From: Chionoecetes opilio
Taxonomy: Eukaryota; Arthropoda; Malacostraca; Decapoda; Majidae
NCBI GenBank assembly: GCA_016584305.1
Contig: JACEEZ010004854.1
Coordinates: 151,001 to 215,000, forward strand
Direction: 5' to 3'
Length of the DNA: 64,000 nucleotides
Translations under genes and position numbers: made by a program
Notes under the pieces: generated by a model
Told to the model about the DNA's origin: nothing
The model's input: only the letters and a program-made list of their open reading frames with translations
Databases searched by the model: none
In this document: in pieces, positions 26,363 through 36,390 of the stretch
Layout of the letters: each line of letters starts with the position of its first letter
Position numbering within the stretch: the stretch's first letter is position 1

Positions 26363-26772
26363 CTTCCCATCACAAGGAACTGGCCAAGGGCACAACAAAA
26401 ATGGGTAACACAAAGCCCGCTTAGTTGCCAGTCCCTATAAAGAAGACAGTCAGAGAATAAAATAAAAAAGTGGGGTGAGCCAATTTAGTTCGGGAGGTGT
26501 CTTGTTACTCTTCTTTTGAAAAGATGTAAGTCATAGGAAAGTGGAAAAACAGAAACAGGAAGAGAGTTCCAGAGTTTATCAGTGGGGAAAAAAAAAAAAA
26601 AAAAAAAAAAAAAGCCTGGGTCGATTAGTGCCGTTGTTTTGAGGCTGCCGTTGTTTTAAATGCCGGTTAAACGAGGTTCTCCTGTATATGATTATCATAC
26701 ACTAATTGTTACCAATGTAACCCACCCCCCTAGTGAAACTTTATGTTGTCAAATACAAACATTCGAGAAAAG
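25546..26772. repeat. Left arm of a long inverted repeat
   Basis: From TAGTCTAGGGGCC this arm is the reverse complement of 29,304-30,932, with few differences: the poorly matched stretch near 25,570-25,605, and one insertion in each arm (26,229-26,684 here; 29,374-30,237 in the other arm). No convincing protein is encoded in the arm itself; the ORF it contains (MTITSLIYN start) is repeated in both arms only because the arms are copies. Confidence 0.85.
26229..26684. mobile_element. Pogo/Tigger-like MITE with TA TSD
   Basis: TIR CAGGAGAACCTCGTTTA(T/A)CC is near perfect at both ends, 456 bp apart, with TA at each side. The matching place in the other arm (about 30,256-30,262) reads through with a single TA, i.e. 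an empty site. The interior holds poly-T, poly-A and a copy of the dispersed GGGACTGGCAACTAAGCGGG 3'-tail repeat on the - strand. Confidence 0.85.
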
Positions 26773-26946
26773 TCAGAAAACAATGTTTCCTTTCTACTAA
26801 ACTTTAACAAGTGATGTAGGGCAGCTAGGTACGCTGTCAGTATACTTTAGAAGTGAGTAATTGACATTTGGTATAATTACAAATAACAGAGTCAAATCCT
26901 GACCCCAAGTTGAAGGCTGCGTTATGGGCAGCAGCCCTATGGGCCT

Positions 26947-28282
26947 GGGCAGGGATGCTCGAAAATCCCTCGTAAGGGACAACTTACGAGTGTATGGCTA
27001 CAATAACCTTACGAGGGTGGGCTGAGGGAGATGCTCGTACCGAGCCGTCACTCCCGTACGGTTATCGGTGGCCTCTGGGTGGGGAATATAGGGATATTCT
27101 AGGGATATGTGTGGGAAAATTCTGCTAACCAATCACAGAGCAGCGCCCTTCATGACGCGGCCTTATCTAGCCAATCATCATGCTCTCAGCTGTCAGGGAG
27201 CCCGATAAATAAATTTAAAGAGACTTCAAATGCCGCTGTTATGCTAAAATCGGCCTCTTTCGAGAAATCGTCCCGCGGACGCTTATTTAACCTAAATAAC
27301 TCTACAACACTTAACACAAACCTATCATAAACCTTACCTAACCTAAACCAGACCTAAACATAACTTAACCTAAACACTGTTTGCCGGTGTTGAGCTAAGA
27401 TTGGCTGATTTCCGAAATAGGGCCGATTTTAGCTCACTATCGCCAGAATGTTACGATAATACATAGCTGCCACATTAGCCTTTCAGCGTAATATTCTCCC
27501 ACTGATTACTACAGAGACGTACCCAGGGTATACCTTGATGCGCTGATCATAGGTTCGAGTCTCGCGTGCCCGAAAATAGTATCTATAGACCACTGCTGGC
27601 CAGCGCCGTACGTATGCCGTATCCGTGGCCCTGGCGGTACTCTGTTATAGTGGACAAGAACTGCGCGTTCGCTCTTCAGGTCAGGTCAGACAAGACACAC
27701 GGGGGGGCTAACACCTCACTGTGACACACGTGACACTTGTGTGCAGGGATAGTATAACTTTATAATATCCTTGCTTGTGTGTATACGTGCGTGTGTAGCC
27801 TACTACTAGTACGTCAGACATTTGATACCACCACCACCACCGGATCATTATAGCGGCCAAACTTGTATGATGAACTATACGTACTGATTCAAGAAGTCGA
27901 CCGATATATATATTTAATATATAAGTTTGCCCTGATATGAATTTATTACAAGTACTATAGGTATTGTATGTTAAATATGATATATATGGAGTCAATGAAG
28001 CAATAAACACATCACATTTCAAACAGGCAAGCATGAAATGGCTCTATAATACACAATAAACATAAAGTATAGTGATACAACTTGTAATTTATTGTTTGTT
28101 GACGTCTAGCCGCTTCAAATTTCACTCCCTTAGGGAGTTAAGGGTGCTCCCGACCACCCTTAGCCTCGCGGTCCCGTAGCAAGTGAAAAAATGGTTTGAG
28201 CATCTCCCTTAGAGGCGCTACGAGGTAAAAGTCCCTTAGGGGAGTACTTACGGGCCCGTAACTCTTTCGAGCATCTCTGCCC
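26947..28282. mobile_element. TIR element interrupting the decayed protein gene
   Basis: GGGCAGGGATGCTCGAAA at the left and GGGCAGAGATGCTCGAAA (reverse complement) at the right bound 1,336 bp. Sub-terminal CTCGTAAG and CTTACGGG motifs are also paired. No clear target duplication and no transposase were found. Contains AT microsatellite, CACCACCAC and AACCTAACC-type sequence. Confidence 0.6.
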
Positions 28283-28973
28283 TGATCAGTGTTTACATTA
28301 CGGTTCTCCTCTCGCTCCTGTGCCCGGATGTGATTTCGATATTCCGTGGTGAAGGACATTCTGCATTCGGAATGGAACTGTGCTTCAACGGCAAATAAGT
28401 CCTTTCCTTTCACCTGTCGGTAAAGACGAGTCTTTCCCAGTTCAAGGGCCTGGGACTCTATGCTTTTCCAAGCAGGCTCTTTGTGTTTCCATGATAGGAA
28501 TTTGATGGGTCTCTCGGCTTTTTCAGATATCTTTATTTCAAACTTCTCGCAGAACATACATTCAGGTGGGAATAGTTGGGAACTCTCACAGATGACAGTT
28601 TGCGCGGAGAGTGATGCTTCATGGACATAGATCCTACGGTCAAATCATTCAAGCGGTGTAAGTTTGCTGTGAAGCGCTGGTAATATGGTCTGTGGTATCC
28701 TATCATTTCCAAGTCAACGCCTTCGAGAGTCTCTGGTATCTGAGCACACACTGCTTCCATACGGCGAGGTGAATTGAGAGGTTCAGCTATTCAATTTTCA
28801 CGGATTTCATGTAGATATGCTAATTTTTCATCTGAGTTTCCTCTCACATTTCTGAAAGATGTCAAGGGACCATAGTCTCGGATGTCTATTGCGTGTACGA
28901 TACATGATGAGCATTTAGGGTTTTCAGATCTGGCTGATATTTTGTCGCTTTTTCGTTTCCTTGTGCTAGCCAT
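28283..28973 (-). pseudogene. Decayed multi-copy TE-associated protein (Cys/His motifs)
   Basis: Starts MASTRKRKSDKISARSENPK followed by CSSC, runs to an in-frame TGA at 28,793-28,791, reopens in the same frame (IGYHRPYYQRF), then needs one frameshift near 28,585 to reach LFPPECMFCEKF, DLFAVEAQFHSECRMSF. The pattern GYHrxxY ... CxFC ... DLxAxExxxHxxC resembles a large uncharacterised family that occurs in many near-identical copies in marine invertebrate and fish genomes; that assignment is from memory. The frame is cut at residue ...NTDQ by the TIR element at 26,947-28,282. On its far side, 26,946 to about 26,800 (- strand) reads HRAAAHNAAFN...NYTKCQLLTSKVY, plausibly the continuation. Function unknown. 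Confidence 0.55.
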
Positions 28974-29303
28974 GATTTAGTTCAGTTATATTCCATCACC
29001 AGAAAGAACTACGGATGTACCACACAGAATGTTAGGTCACTGACATACCATCTACACTATCACTATCACTGATGCATCTAAGGAGAAGGAAAGTAGTGTT
29101 AATTGACATCGTATACAGGTTAGCGATATACATGAGCAATACAGTATTGTATGAGAAACAAACATAGCCTATATATACAATATAGATACATCTATGACAT
29201 GACATATGGAGCAAAACAGTGTTTACAAATGGCAACTGAACAATACTAAGTTGTATTATCTAATTGCCCATGATTAACTGGTAAAATTTAATATAAAACT
29301 AAG

Positions 29304-30932
29304 TTTTATCGAATGTTTGTATTTGATGTAAGTAAAGTTTCACTAGGGGGGTGGGTAACATTGGTAACAATTAGAGAGAACTGCAACTCGAGAAATGCCA
29401 GTGGTCGCTGGCAGTTTTAACTCAAAGGTTGGTCTACTGTGTTTTGGCTCCGCGACTAATATTTTTCATAAATTAATTTCGCGATAAACATTGATGCACC
29501 GCATCTGAATACCAAAAAATATAGTTCTTCTGTTGTTCTACTAATTATATGGATGACATGCATTACGATGGAAGGCTCTATAATAGCAATTTAATGCAAA
29601 TTACTCGCCTCGAGTAGCAAAGCTTAATAGATTTTTTACATGTATATTGTGGCATGTAAAATTTGGGCGATGTTCACACTGTTTTCTAAGACAGTACTGC
29701 TGCGTCTGGCAAACGCTTGTCAAAATACAATAAGCAATGCCTTGGAAAAACGAAGAATAAAGAATGCCGAAATCGGCTTGTTGCTGCGACAATGTAGGTT
29801 ATAATTGTGGAGGCGACACGCCGCGGCGGGGAGATTGTGGCGGGGAGATTGAATCAAAACATTACGACTTCACGCGTCGACTCATTGCACTTCCAGGCTT
29901 TCTATCTGATTGATACACAATAATAACAGGAAAATATGACTGCCTAGGTATAGATAACTTCTAAACATTCGTTATTGACTATATAATATCATAGAGTAGC
30001 ATTTACCTCGCCTCCTCAACTATAACCTACATGGTTATTTGGTTATATACAATGTTTTACAGAATCAGGCTTCTATGCAATATACATATAGAAGAAAATC
30101 GTTCTTAATATTACACTTTTGTGTTTTAAGTGCAGTGGAATAAGCCCATATTTTGTTTTCCAGTAGACCAACTTATTATCAAAAAAGTGAGTTAAGACTG
30201 CCAGCGACCCCTGGCATTTTGGGTTCCAGTTCTCTCGAATTAATGTATGATAATCATATATGTATGTCAATTGTTTGACTGCATTAGATGGGGGCGTAAT
30301 AGACGATGATTTCGATGTTAAACTGACCAGTATGTTGTATATTAGTGAAGTTATTGTCATTTATGTTGAAAGTTGTCGGCGAAACCGAAGTAATTTTTCC
30401 GCCTTTTTTTAGATTTTTGCCGTTCCATGACTAAACTTGTACCAATTACTGCATTAATTGTTCTTATTACAATAGGCCATGTCATTCTTGTCACGTGGGC
30501 ACCAAAATTAAATTTGTAACTACATTATTTGTGATTTTATGGACATTTTGGTAATTTCGAGAAAGTCATTTATTTTGCGATTGACGATGGCCGCCATACG
30601 AACCCCATGGGACATTAGTTGACAAGTGTTAACATTGATTTTTGTTTTCTAGACATATTTGTGCATCTAAAAAAGTAGGTCTCATTAGATTGTCCAGGGG
30701 GTGCACGTGGGGTCCACTGGACTACTAGACTAAACATGTTGGTCTGAAATATGTAATGTGGTTGTCATGGTAACCAAAAAATCACCATGAAGCTACACGA
30801 TTTCGAAATTTTTATTGCCAGATTCGAAAATTAGACAAATTTTCCTTTCAGATGGTATATTATGAAGCTGTTACCGCATGGGTAGTTACCACGACAATTA
30901 TTTTTTCAGCCCTTGGCCCCTAGACTATTATA
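29304..30932. repeat. Right arm of the long inverted repeat
   Basis: Reverse complement of 25,546-26,772 apart from its private insertion at 29,374-30,237. The arms plus interior span about 5.4 kb, which may be one large TIR-type element; the outer flanks share no obvious target duplication. Confidence 0.85.
29374..30237. mobile_element. TIR element private to the right arm
   Basis: Ends GAGAGAACTGCAACTCGAG (left) and CGAGAGAACTGGAACCC (right, reverse complement), each followed by an AATGCCAG...GGTCGCTGGCAGT block. AATTA flanks both sides (29,369-29,373 and 30,238-30,242); the left arm has a single AATTA at the equivalent place (about 26,703-26,707, reverse strand), so this is a filled site with a 5-bp duplication. 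No transposase ORF is visible. Confidence 0.75.
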
Positions 30933-30934
30933 GT

Positions 30935-31640
30935 AAAGGAGCTATCAAATGACTGGCCTGGCTGGTCATTATGATATCAGGAGGAAGGGGGGGATAAGGG
31001 GGGACTGACCAGTGTGGATGTAATGCTAAGGGAGATCTCAGGCTGGCTGGCTTGGCTGGGGGTTACATTACATAGCATGGGGGCATAGCATGGCGGGTGT
31101 CTGCCAGAGACCCACACACTTATACTGGAGGGTAAAGAGGCTAAGTGTTAAACCAATACCATGTGCATTTTCTATCATCTGTAAATCGACCACGAGCCTG
31201 ACCAAGGATAGTATAAAGTATTTATACTATCCTTGAGCCTGACCATGGATAATATAAAAGGAATATTGTGATATTATCCTTGGGCCTGACCATGGCTGAC
31301 AACGTATACGGACAAGTGGCAGCCACATTTTGTTTCATTCCAGTCACTGATTTAATTCAAAATTTATTCTTACTTGTGAAAAGTTGCTCCTTGCTGTCTC
31401 GCCTGCATACTCCAACGATTCGTGTAGCCGAACGCAGCACAATGTCAAGGTATTCCCACGGCCTAGAAACTTTGAAGCACGGAGTTCGTTTGAGACGTAC
31501 GTGTCCACAGAGTTGAAGACAAGTCACTGCTGCCGTGTTGACGCGGCGCCGCGCATGCGCAGAAGGCCAACTGAACAGGGAATTCGCAACTCAGGGATCT
31601 CGCATAACACCGGATTTATTATATGTATGTCACGGCCCCA
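30935..31640. repeat. Intergenic with a segment repeated inverted near 62 kb
   Basis: About 31,070-31,225 (GTGTCTGCCAGAGACCC, AGTGTTAAACCAATACC) recurs reverse-complemented at about 61,950-62,100. A perfect 15-bp hairpin (CAAGGATAGTATAAA, 2-nt loop) is at 31,202-31,233, followed by two GCCTGACCATGG copies. No gene is supported. Confidence 0.65.
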
Positions 31641-31644
31641 CGGG

Positions 31645-32545
31645 GGCCCTGGGGCAAGGCGGGGCCCTAATGCGCGAGCAAAGCGAGGACGTACAGCTGG
31701 GGGGGTCTTTTTAGGGTGCATTTTGAAGTCTATGTTGAGTGATATTTTGTCAAAATCTTATAGTGTTAAACATGCCTGTCATACCCAAGTTTGAAGTCAC
31801 ACCAACATATAGAGCATTCCTTGTATTATTCTGTAAATTTATAATAAAATCAGGGAACGCAAATAATTACAATTGATTTCTACCATTATACTTGAACCGT
31901 CTACTTTTCTTCGCACTTCTTCTCCTTCTTGTTCTTTAACTAAAAGAAGCTAAATAGTTGAAATTACAATTCACAGATGTCATTTTTTGGATTAAGCATC
32001 CTAAAAATCCTTATCCAGTTTTGAAAATTGATTTCTCACTCCTTTTCAGAACAAATACTGAACAAACAGGGACATAAAGTACAGAACAAAGTAAATCAGG
32101 CAAATGTTGCTACATCGTACGTTCGTGTCATATTGTTTATTACTATTACACTCCAAGGGTAGAAACCACATGCGTTTATAGAAGCTTCTTGATCGACACG
32201 AGGAAGTCTGCCGGTGATGAATGGCGCGTTGTAGGTAGCCCACTGTGTGAGTAATGCCGCCACGGGATAACAGCATACCCATCAAAGGATGTGGGTGTCA
32301 TTGGATTACTGATACAGATACTGAAGTATGTAATGAAAGTAAAAACCGAACATGCAGTTTCAAAAGGAGACAAGAAAGATCGTCAGTAGTTTCCTTTAGA
32401 CAACGGTGTACTTGAGCGTGAAGCCACGGCTCTTCCTGCTTCCTGGCTTGTACGTCACATCTCACCGGTAGTGGAGGTCATCGCAGAATTGTCCATAACC
32501 CAACCCCATATAACTTTAGTGGTTTCTATCGGGTAAATTTTTTCA
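31645..32545. repeat. 0.9-kb segment, direct copy at 60,890-61,785
   Basis: GCAAAGCGAGGACGTACAGC through GAATTGTCCATA and TCCTCCATGTGTGTG is repeated in the same orientation about 29,230 bp downstream with only scattered substitutions. Both copies carry the same short - strand ORF (LLSRGGITHTVGYLQRA), which has no recognised family and is probably not a gene. Confidence 0.8.
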
Positions 32546-32555
32546 CTTTTTCCTC

Positions 32556-32920
32556 CATGTGTGTGTGTGCATGTGTAAGGGGGGGATGTGTGTGCGTGTG
32601 TGGGTGTGTGTGTATGTGTAAGGGGGGATGTGTGTGCGTGTGTGGGTGTGTGTGTATGTGTAAGGGGGGGATGTGTGGGTGTGTGTGTATGTGTAAGGGG
32701 GGGATGTGTGTGGGTGTGTGTGTATGTGTAAGGGGGGGATGTGTGGGTGTGTGTGGTATGTGTAAGGGGGGGATGTGTGGGTGTGTGTGTATGTGTAAGG
32801 GGGGGATGTGTGGGTGTGTGTGTATGTGTAAGGGGGGGATGTGTGGGTGTGTGTGGGTGTGTGTGTATGTGTAAGGGGGGGATGTGTGGGGTGTGTGTGT
32901 ATGTGTAAGGGGGGGATGTT
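32556..32920. repeat. GT-rich minisatellite
   Basis: About a dozen units of GTGTGTGTATGTGTAAGGGG with GGATGTGTGGGTGT variants (unit roughly 25-40 bp). Contracted to two units at 61,795-61,865. All ORFs across it are low-complexity artefacts. Confidence 0.85.
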
Positions 32921-33055
32921 AAAAAACTGCCCCACACTGATATGCCAAGACTATTTTTTGGCAGCGTCAAAAAATAGTCTTGGCATATCAGTGTAGGGCA
33001 GTTTTTTAACATCCCCCCCACACACACACGTACATGCACACACACACATGGAGGA
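32921..33055. repeat. Hairpin palindrome at a duplication breakpoint
   Basis: AAAAAACTGCCCCACACTGA, TATGCCAAGACTATTTTTT, a GGCAGCGTC loop and the reverse complement form arms of about 40 bp at 32,926-33,012. The palindrome extends weakly through the flanking GT and CA tracts to CCTCCATGTGTG on the far left and CACATGGAGG on the right. Confidence 0.85.
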
Positions 33056-33399
33056 AAAAGGAACAGCAAAAGGAAACATTGGGTAATTAATAATCGAGAT
33101 GGCAGAAATAAATTGAAGGCCATAAAGTATATATGATAACAAGAGAGATTATGGTTATCAAACATGACAGCCTTGCTAAGGAAAGGGATGATAGTGACGT
33201 CGAGGATGAAAAGTCAACGTAGTAGAAAAAGAAGAATGAGGAAAAAATCAATGAACCTGTTTACTCAAACCTAAAACGAGGAGTGTTATGAAGCTTTGGA
33301 CGCAATATAGGCTACATCCATGTACTCATATTATATTTGCTTAAAAATGCGTCATGAATGAAGTATAGGCATGCAGTTTTTTTAGGCCAAAATATGAGA

Positions 33400-33930
33400 C
33401 TGTGGAGCGCGCTGAGATTGGTTGTGACGTAGGTAACCAACAGTCTCACAGTCCTCGCCCAGCTGATCGGCTCTTGACGGCATCAGCAGACCGCCATTAT
33501 CCTTTCAACATGTCCCAGACAAAGAGAATATACTTTGTTTTGTACCAATGTGGAAAAACACCACTGAAAGGGCTTAAAACACCAGACAAAGTGTTCATAA
33601 CTGTGCCCAAATTGATTTGATTTAATGCCTAAAAAGGTGAATGTGCCAGACACCAGAGGTCATTTGGCACAACTGTGCCCAAAGATGAGAAAGATGATAG
33701 GTGATGAGCGTGGGGATGATGGTTTGGTGGTGATGGTCCAAAGATAAGAAAAAAAAAGGAAACAATGGTGGATGTCACTCGGCGTGACTTCCCTGCAAGG
33801 GTCGTCAATGTTTGGTTTCTCAGCATCCAACTTATTGTCCATAAAATGTGTGCGAGTATTCTAAGGGTTGTTGATGTAGCGATATTTCCTCCTTGCATTT
33901 CCCGCTAATTGCTCGACGGCAAGAAAAGAA
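33400..33930. other. No supported gene
   Basis: A 72-codon + strand ORF (MERAEIGCDVGNQQSHSPRP start) lies here with no recognised family. It is not preserved as an open frame in the mirrored copy (60,030-60,480). Nothing else was recognised. Confidence 0.3.
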
Positions 33931-33941
33931 ATGGAGTGAAG

Positions 33942-33942
<1 letters not shown>

Positions 33943-34009
<67 letters not shown>

Positions 34010-34291
34010 TCATCTAGTTGTATTCATCTAGGTGTATTTTTACAGGGCCTGAGCAACGCTCGTATGGTCCCGTCTCCATATCAACATTTTTATCATTCAT
34101 TCTAGTGCTTAGTTTTTGGCCGAAGCCAGCATCCCGGAGAGCAGGTCACAAACCCCGGCTAACACCCGGTATCCATTCACTGCGGGTTTTAAGGAAACAG
34201 CCCATCTGTTTCCGCTCCGCCCGGGGATCGAACCCGGGACTTCTCGGTTGTGAACCGAGCGTGCTTCCCCTACACTACGGAGTACCCCTAT
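33943..34291 (-). repeat. tRNA(Val)-like SINE with CA/GT tails
   Basis: The - strand head starts near 34,291: GGGGTACTCCGTAGTGTAGG (A box), anticodon-like loop TTCACAA between CTCGG and CCGAG, then GGTTCGATCCCCGGG (B box). A roughly 200-bp body follows, ending in two ATGAATACACCTAG-type repeats and a (GT)n/(CA)n tract (33,943-34,008). Microsatellites flank both ends. The paired anticodon stem is SINE-derived; it is not called as a functional tRNA gene. Mirrored copy at 59,590-59,900. Confidence 0.75.
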
Positions 34292-34578
34292 GTGTGTGTG
34301 TGTGTGTGTGTGTGTATTATGAAGGTATTGGTATATAAGCATTAATATAAATATAATATCAGTGCAAAATACCTAAAAGTACATGAAAAAAAATGGTATA
34401 AGTGTTACTTGAACGATACATTAATGAATAAATATTGATATACATATTCTGATAAAATAATGTAATCTATCATAAGTAAACAAAAGCTATCAGTTAATAG
34501 ATAATGTTACTAGTCTAGCTTCTTTTTTTTTTCTTTTTTTCATTTTTCTGGAGTCATTCAGAGTGATGAAGTAACACC

Positions 34579-35223
34579 TCACACCGGCAGGAGGGGGAGG
34601 GCGTCGGGACGTTGGGTGTGGTAGCAGAGGTGCAGCAGGTCCGGCAGGGTGACGGTGGTCTCCTCGGCGCGCCTAGGGCATCCTACCACCACCTCGGTCA
34701 TCTCGGCGTCACACTCGTACTCGTCCTCGTCCTCGTCCTCGCGGGGAGAGGCACGTCTGGTGAGGCAGTTCACCAGGAGGACAAGGACCAGTCCCTGCAG
34801 GGACCACCACCAGAAGGGCAGGGTGTGCAGGGTGGTGGCGGGCAGGGCCAACCCGAGGGCGTCCATGGCGGGCATGAGGGCGTCCAGCAGCGGCCGCACC
34901 TGGATGCTGTACAGCGCCTGCACGGCGTGTGCAGCACGATCGTCGCTCCAGGTGATGTGCACCGCCAGCCACACCTTGCCCATGGAGGAGGCCGCCTCGG
35001 GGGCCAGGCAGCCCAGCGCCAGCAGGGGAACCACCGACCACACCGCGGCGCCGCCCACCAACAGCTCCCACCCGTACCGCCCCTCCTCCTCGTGTCCGCC
35101 GGTGTGCCCCTGGTGGTAGTTATACCCCAGGGTGGCCGTGTGCCCCGCCAGCAGCAGCAGCAGCACGGCCGCGCATACCCATCGCTTTATTATAGATATC
35201 TCCATCTTGCAAAGTGCAGTCAT
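34579..35223 (-). CDS. Uncharacterised 214-aa putative membrane protein
   Basis: A single open frame of 214 codons, not recognised. It lies in a sharply GC-rich island within AT-rich DNA. Hydrophobic segments: about 15-31 (CAAVLLLLLAG, signal anchor or signal peptide), 54-73 (LLVGGAAVWSVVPLLALG) and 136-153 (LPFWWWSLQGLVLVLLVN). An acidic run (EDEDEDEYE, 162-170) follows the last segment, and the C-terminal tail is hydrophilic, ending LPLLPV. This suggests a small multi-pass membrane protein with a C-terminal tail. The start is either Met1 or Met7 (MEISIIKRW), both in frame. It could also be one exon of a longer gene, though no splice signal is needed. The mirrored copy (58,708-59,330) is frame-broken. 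Neighbours give no functional clue. Confidence 0.6.
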   Translation of the reverse strand: MTALCKMEISIIKRWVCAAVLLLLLAGHTATLGYNYHQGHTGGHEEEGRYGWELLVGGAAVWSVVPLLALGCLAPEAASSMGKVWLAVHITWSDDRAAHAVQALYSIQVRPLLDALMPAMDALGLALPATTLHTLPFWWWSLQGLVLVLLVNCLTRRASPREDEDEDEYECDAEMTEVVVGCPRRAEETTVTLPDLLHLCYHTQRPDALPLLPV

Positions 35224-35329
35224 GATTGACTGTTTTCTTTACCAAACTACACACGGTCCATCACAGGGACCTTGGCAATACACACATTTAGGATCTCCAA
35301 CATGACCATATTTAGATTTGCTTAGATCC

Positions 35330-35467
35330 AAGCTCACTGCCTTGGTCGCGCCTCAACTCCTACCTCACTATAGGTTCCAAGATGTCACTCAGCCAATCCC
35401 AAGTTCACTGCCTTGGTCGCTCCTCAACTCCTACCTCACCAGGTTCCAAGATGTCACTCAGCCAATC
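35330..35467. repeat. About 70-bp tandem duplication upstream of the 214-aa ORF
   Basis: CTCACTGCCTTGGTCGC ... GATGTCACTCAGCCAATC occurs at 35,330-35,398 and again at 35,401-35,467. The mirrored locus (about 58,545-58,605) has one copy. Each unit has a CCAAT motif, so it may lie in the ORF's promoter region (- strand). Confidence 0.7.
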
Positions 35468-35597
35468 ACCAGGAAGTGTTAGGGGCATCAACCAATAATA
35501 TGATCGTCTTCAACATCACTACAACTATCAGCATCAGTATCACCCAATCATTATATATTGGTTGGTGAAAATTTGTCTCCAGATTTCAAAAAGAATA

Positions 35598-35638
<41 letters not shown>

Positions 35639-35690
35639 GTGTGTGTGTGTGTGTGTGGTGTGTGTGTGTGTGTGACACACACACACATTC
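35598..35690. repeat. (GT)n microsatellite then short CA run
   Basis: A GT run with GTGCGTG and GTGGTG interruptions switches to CACACACACA at 35,675, making a local palindrome. Mirrored at 58,290-58,420. Confidence 0.9.
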
Positions 35691-36217
35691 ACGCCACTCA
35701 CGTTCTTTCCTTGCCGTCCTGGTGTGTTATTTTGACCCCGTCGACACACTGTTTTTTTTTTCCATTGTCTCAATCTTCTTCTTTCTTTGCAGATTGAAAG
35801 ATACCATTTTCAGCGCCAAACCGCCCTAAGAGAAAACGAAGCATAGATTTACTAAACAATGATATGTTACATTTGTCATTAAATTTTGTGTACTTACGTA
35901 TCTGTAAAAAGATGAAAAAGACAAAACTCCATTACGCCGTTATTATTACCACCACCATCATCAATACAAAAAGCAGCAATTGCTAGTCAATAACAGGACA
36001 GATAAGAGACTATTCTTAACTTTATATGTTTTAATCCTTTCTGCCATTCGTCTATTACAGTACATTGCGATGGATTTTCTGACTTTTCTCCACCTTGTCT
36101 CCTTGCCTGAATATCTTCGTTTTTAATGTATATGTGTCCTCCCAAGTCACTATTTTGTTTGCGAATATTTTAATTATATATTCACACTCTCTCCAACTAT
36201 TAACTTATCTCTACAAG

Positions 36218-36297
<80 letters not shown>

Positions 36298-36390
36298 GAT
36301 ATAGGGACTGGCAACTAAGCGGGCTTTGTTACCCATTTTTTTGTGCCCTTGGACAGTCCTTTGTGATGTAAAAAAAAAAAAAAAAAAATG
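36218..36390 (+). repeat. (AT)n array followed by a dispersed 3'-tail repeat
   Basis: A TA run (36,220-36,291) abuts AGGGACTGGCAACTAAGCGG, GCTTTGTTACCCATTTTTTT, GTGCCCTTGGACAGTCC and an A-run. The same tail module recurs at 26,340-26,440, 41,625-41,725, 47,262-47,350, 52,585-52,680 and 57,500-57,625. It behaves like the 3' end of a retroposon family. Confidence 0.65.

Noticed and set aside
26127..26408. ORF starting MTITSLIYNILVSLTSKSS, present twice (26.1 and 30.3 kb)
   Set aside because: The repetition is explained by the inverted arms. The frames diverge at the private insertion, and there is no domain or codon signal.
32455..33165. 236-codon Thr/His/Pro-rich frame
   Set aside because: It is the translation of a GT/CA minisatellite and the adjacent hairpin.
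34190..34291. A genuine tRNA-Val gene
   Set aside because: The acceptor stem does not pair well and a SINE body and microsatellite tail follow directly; it is called a SINE.
34612..35229. Long frames opposite and overlapping the 214-codon ORF
   Set aside because: High GC content opens several frames. Only the - strand frame has a coherent hydrophobic and acidic layout and one start-to-stop reading with a leader.
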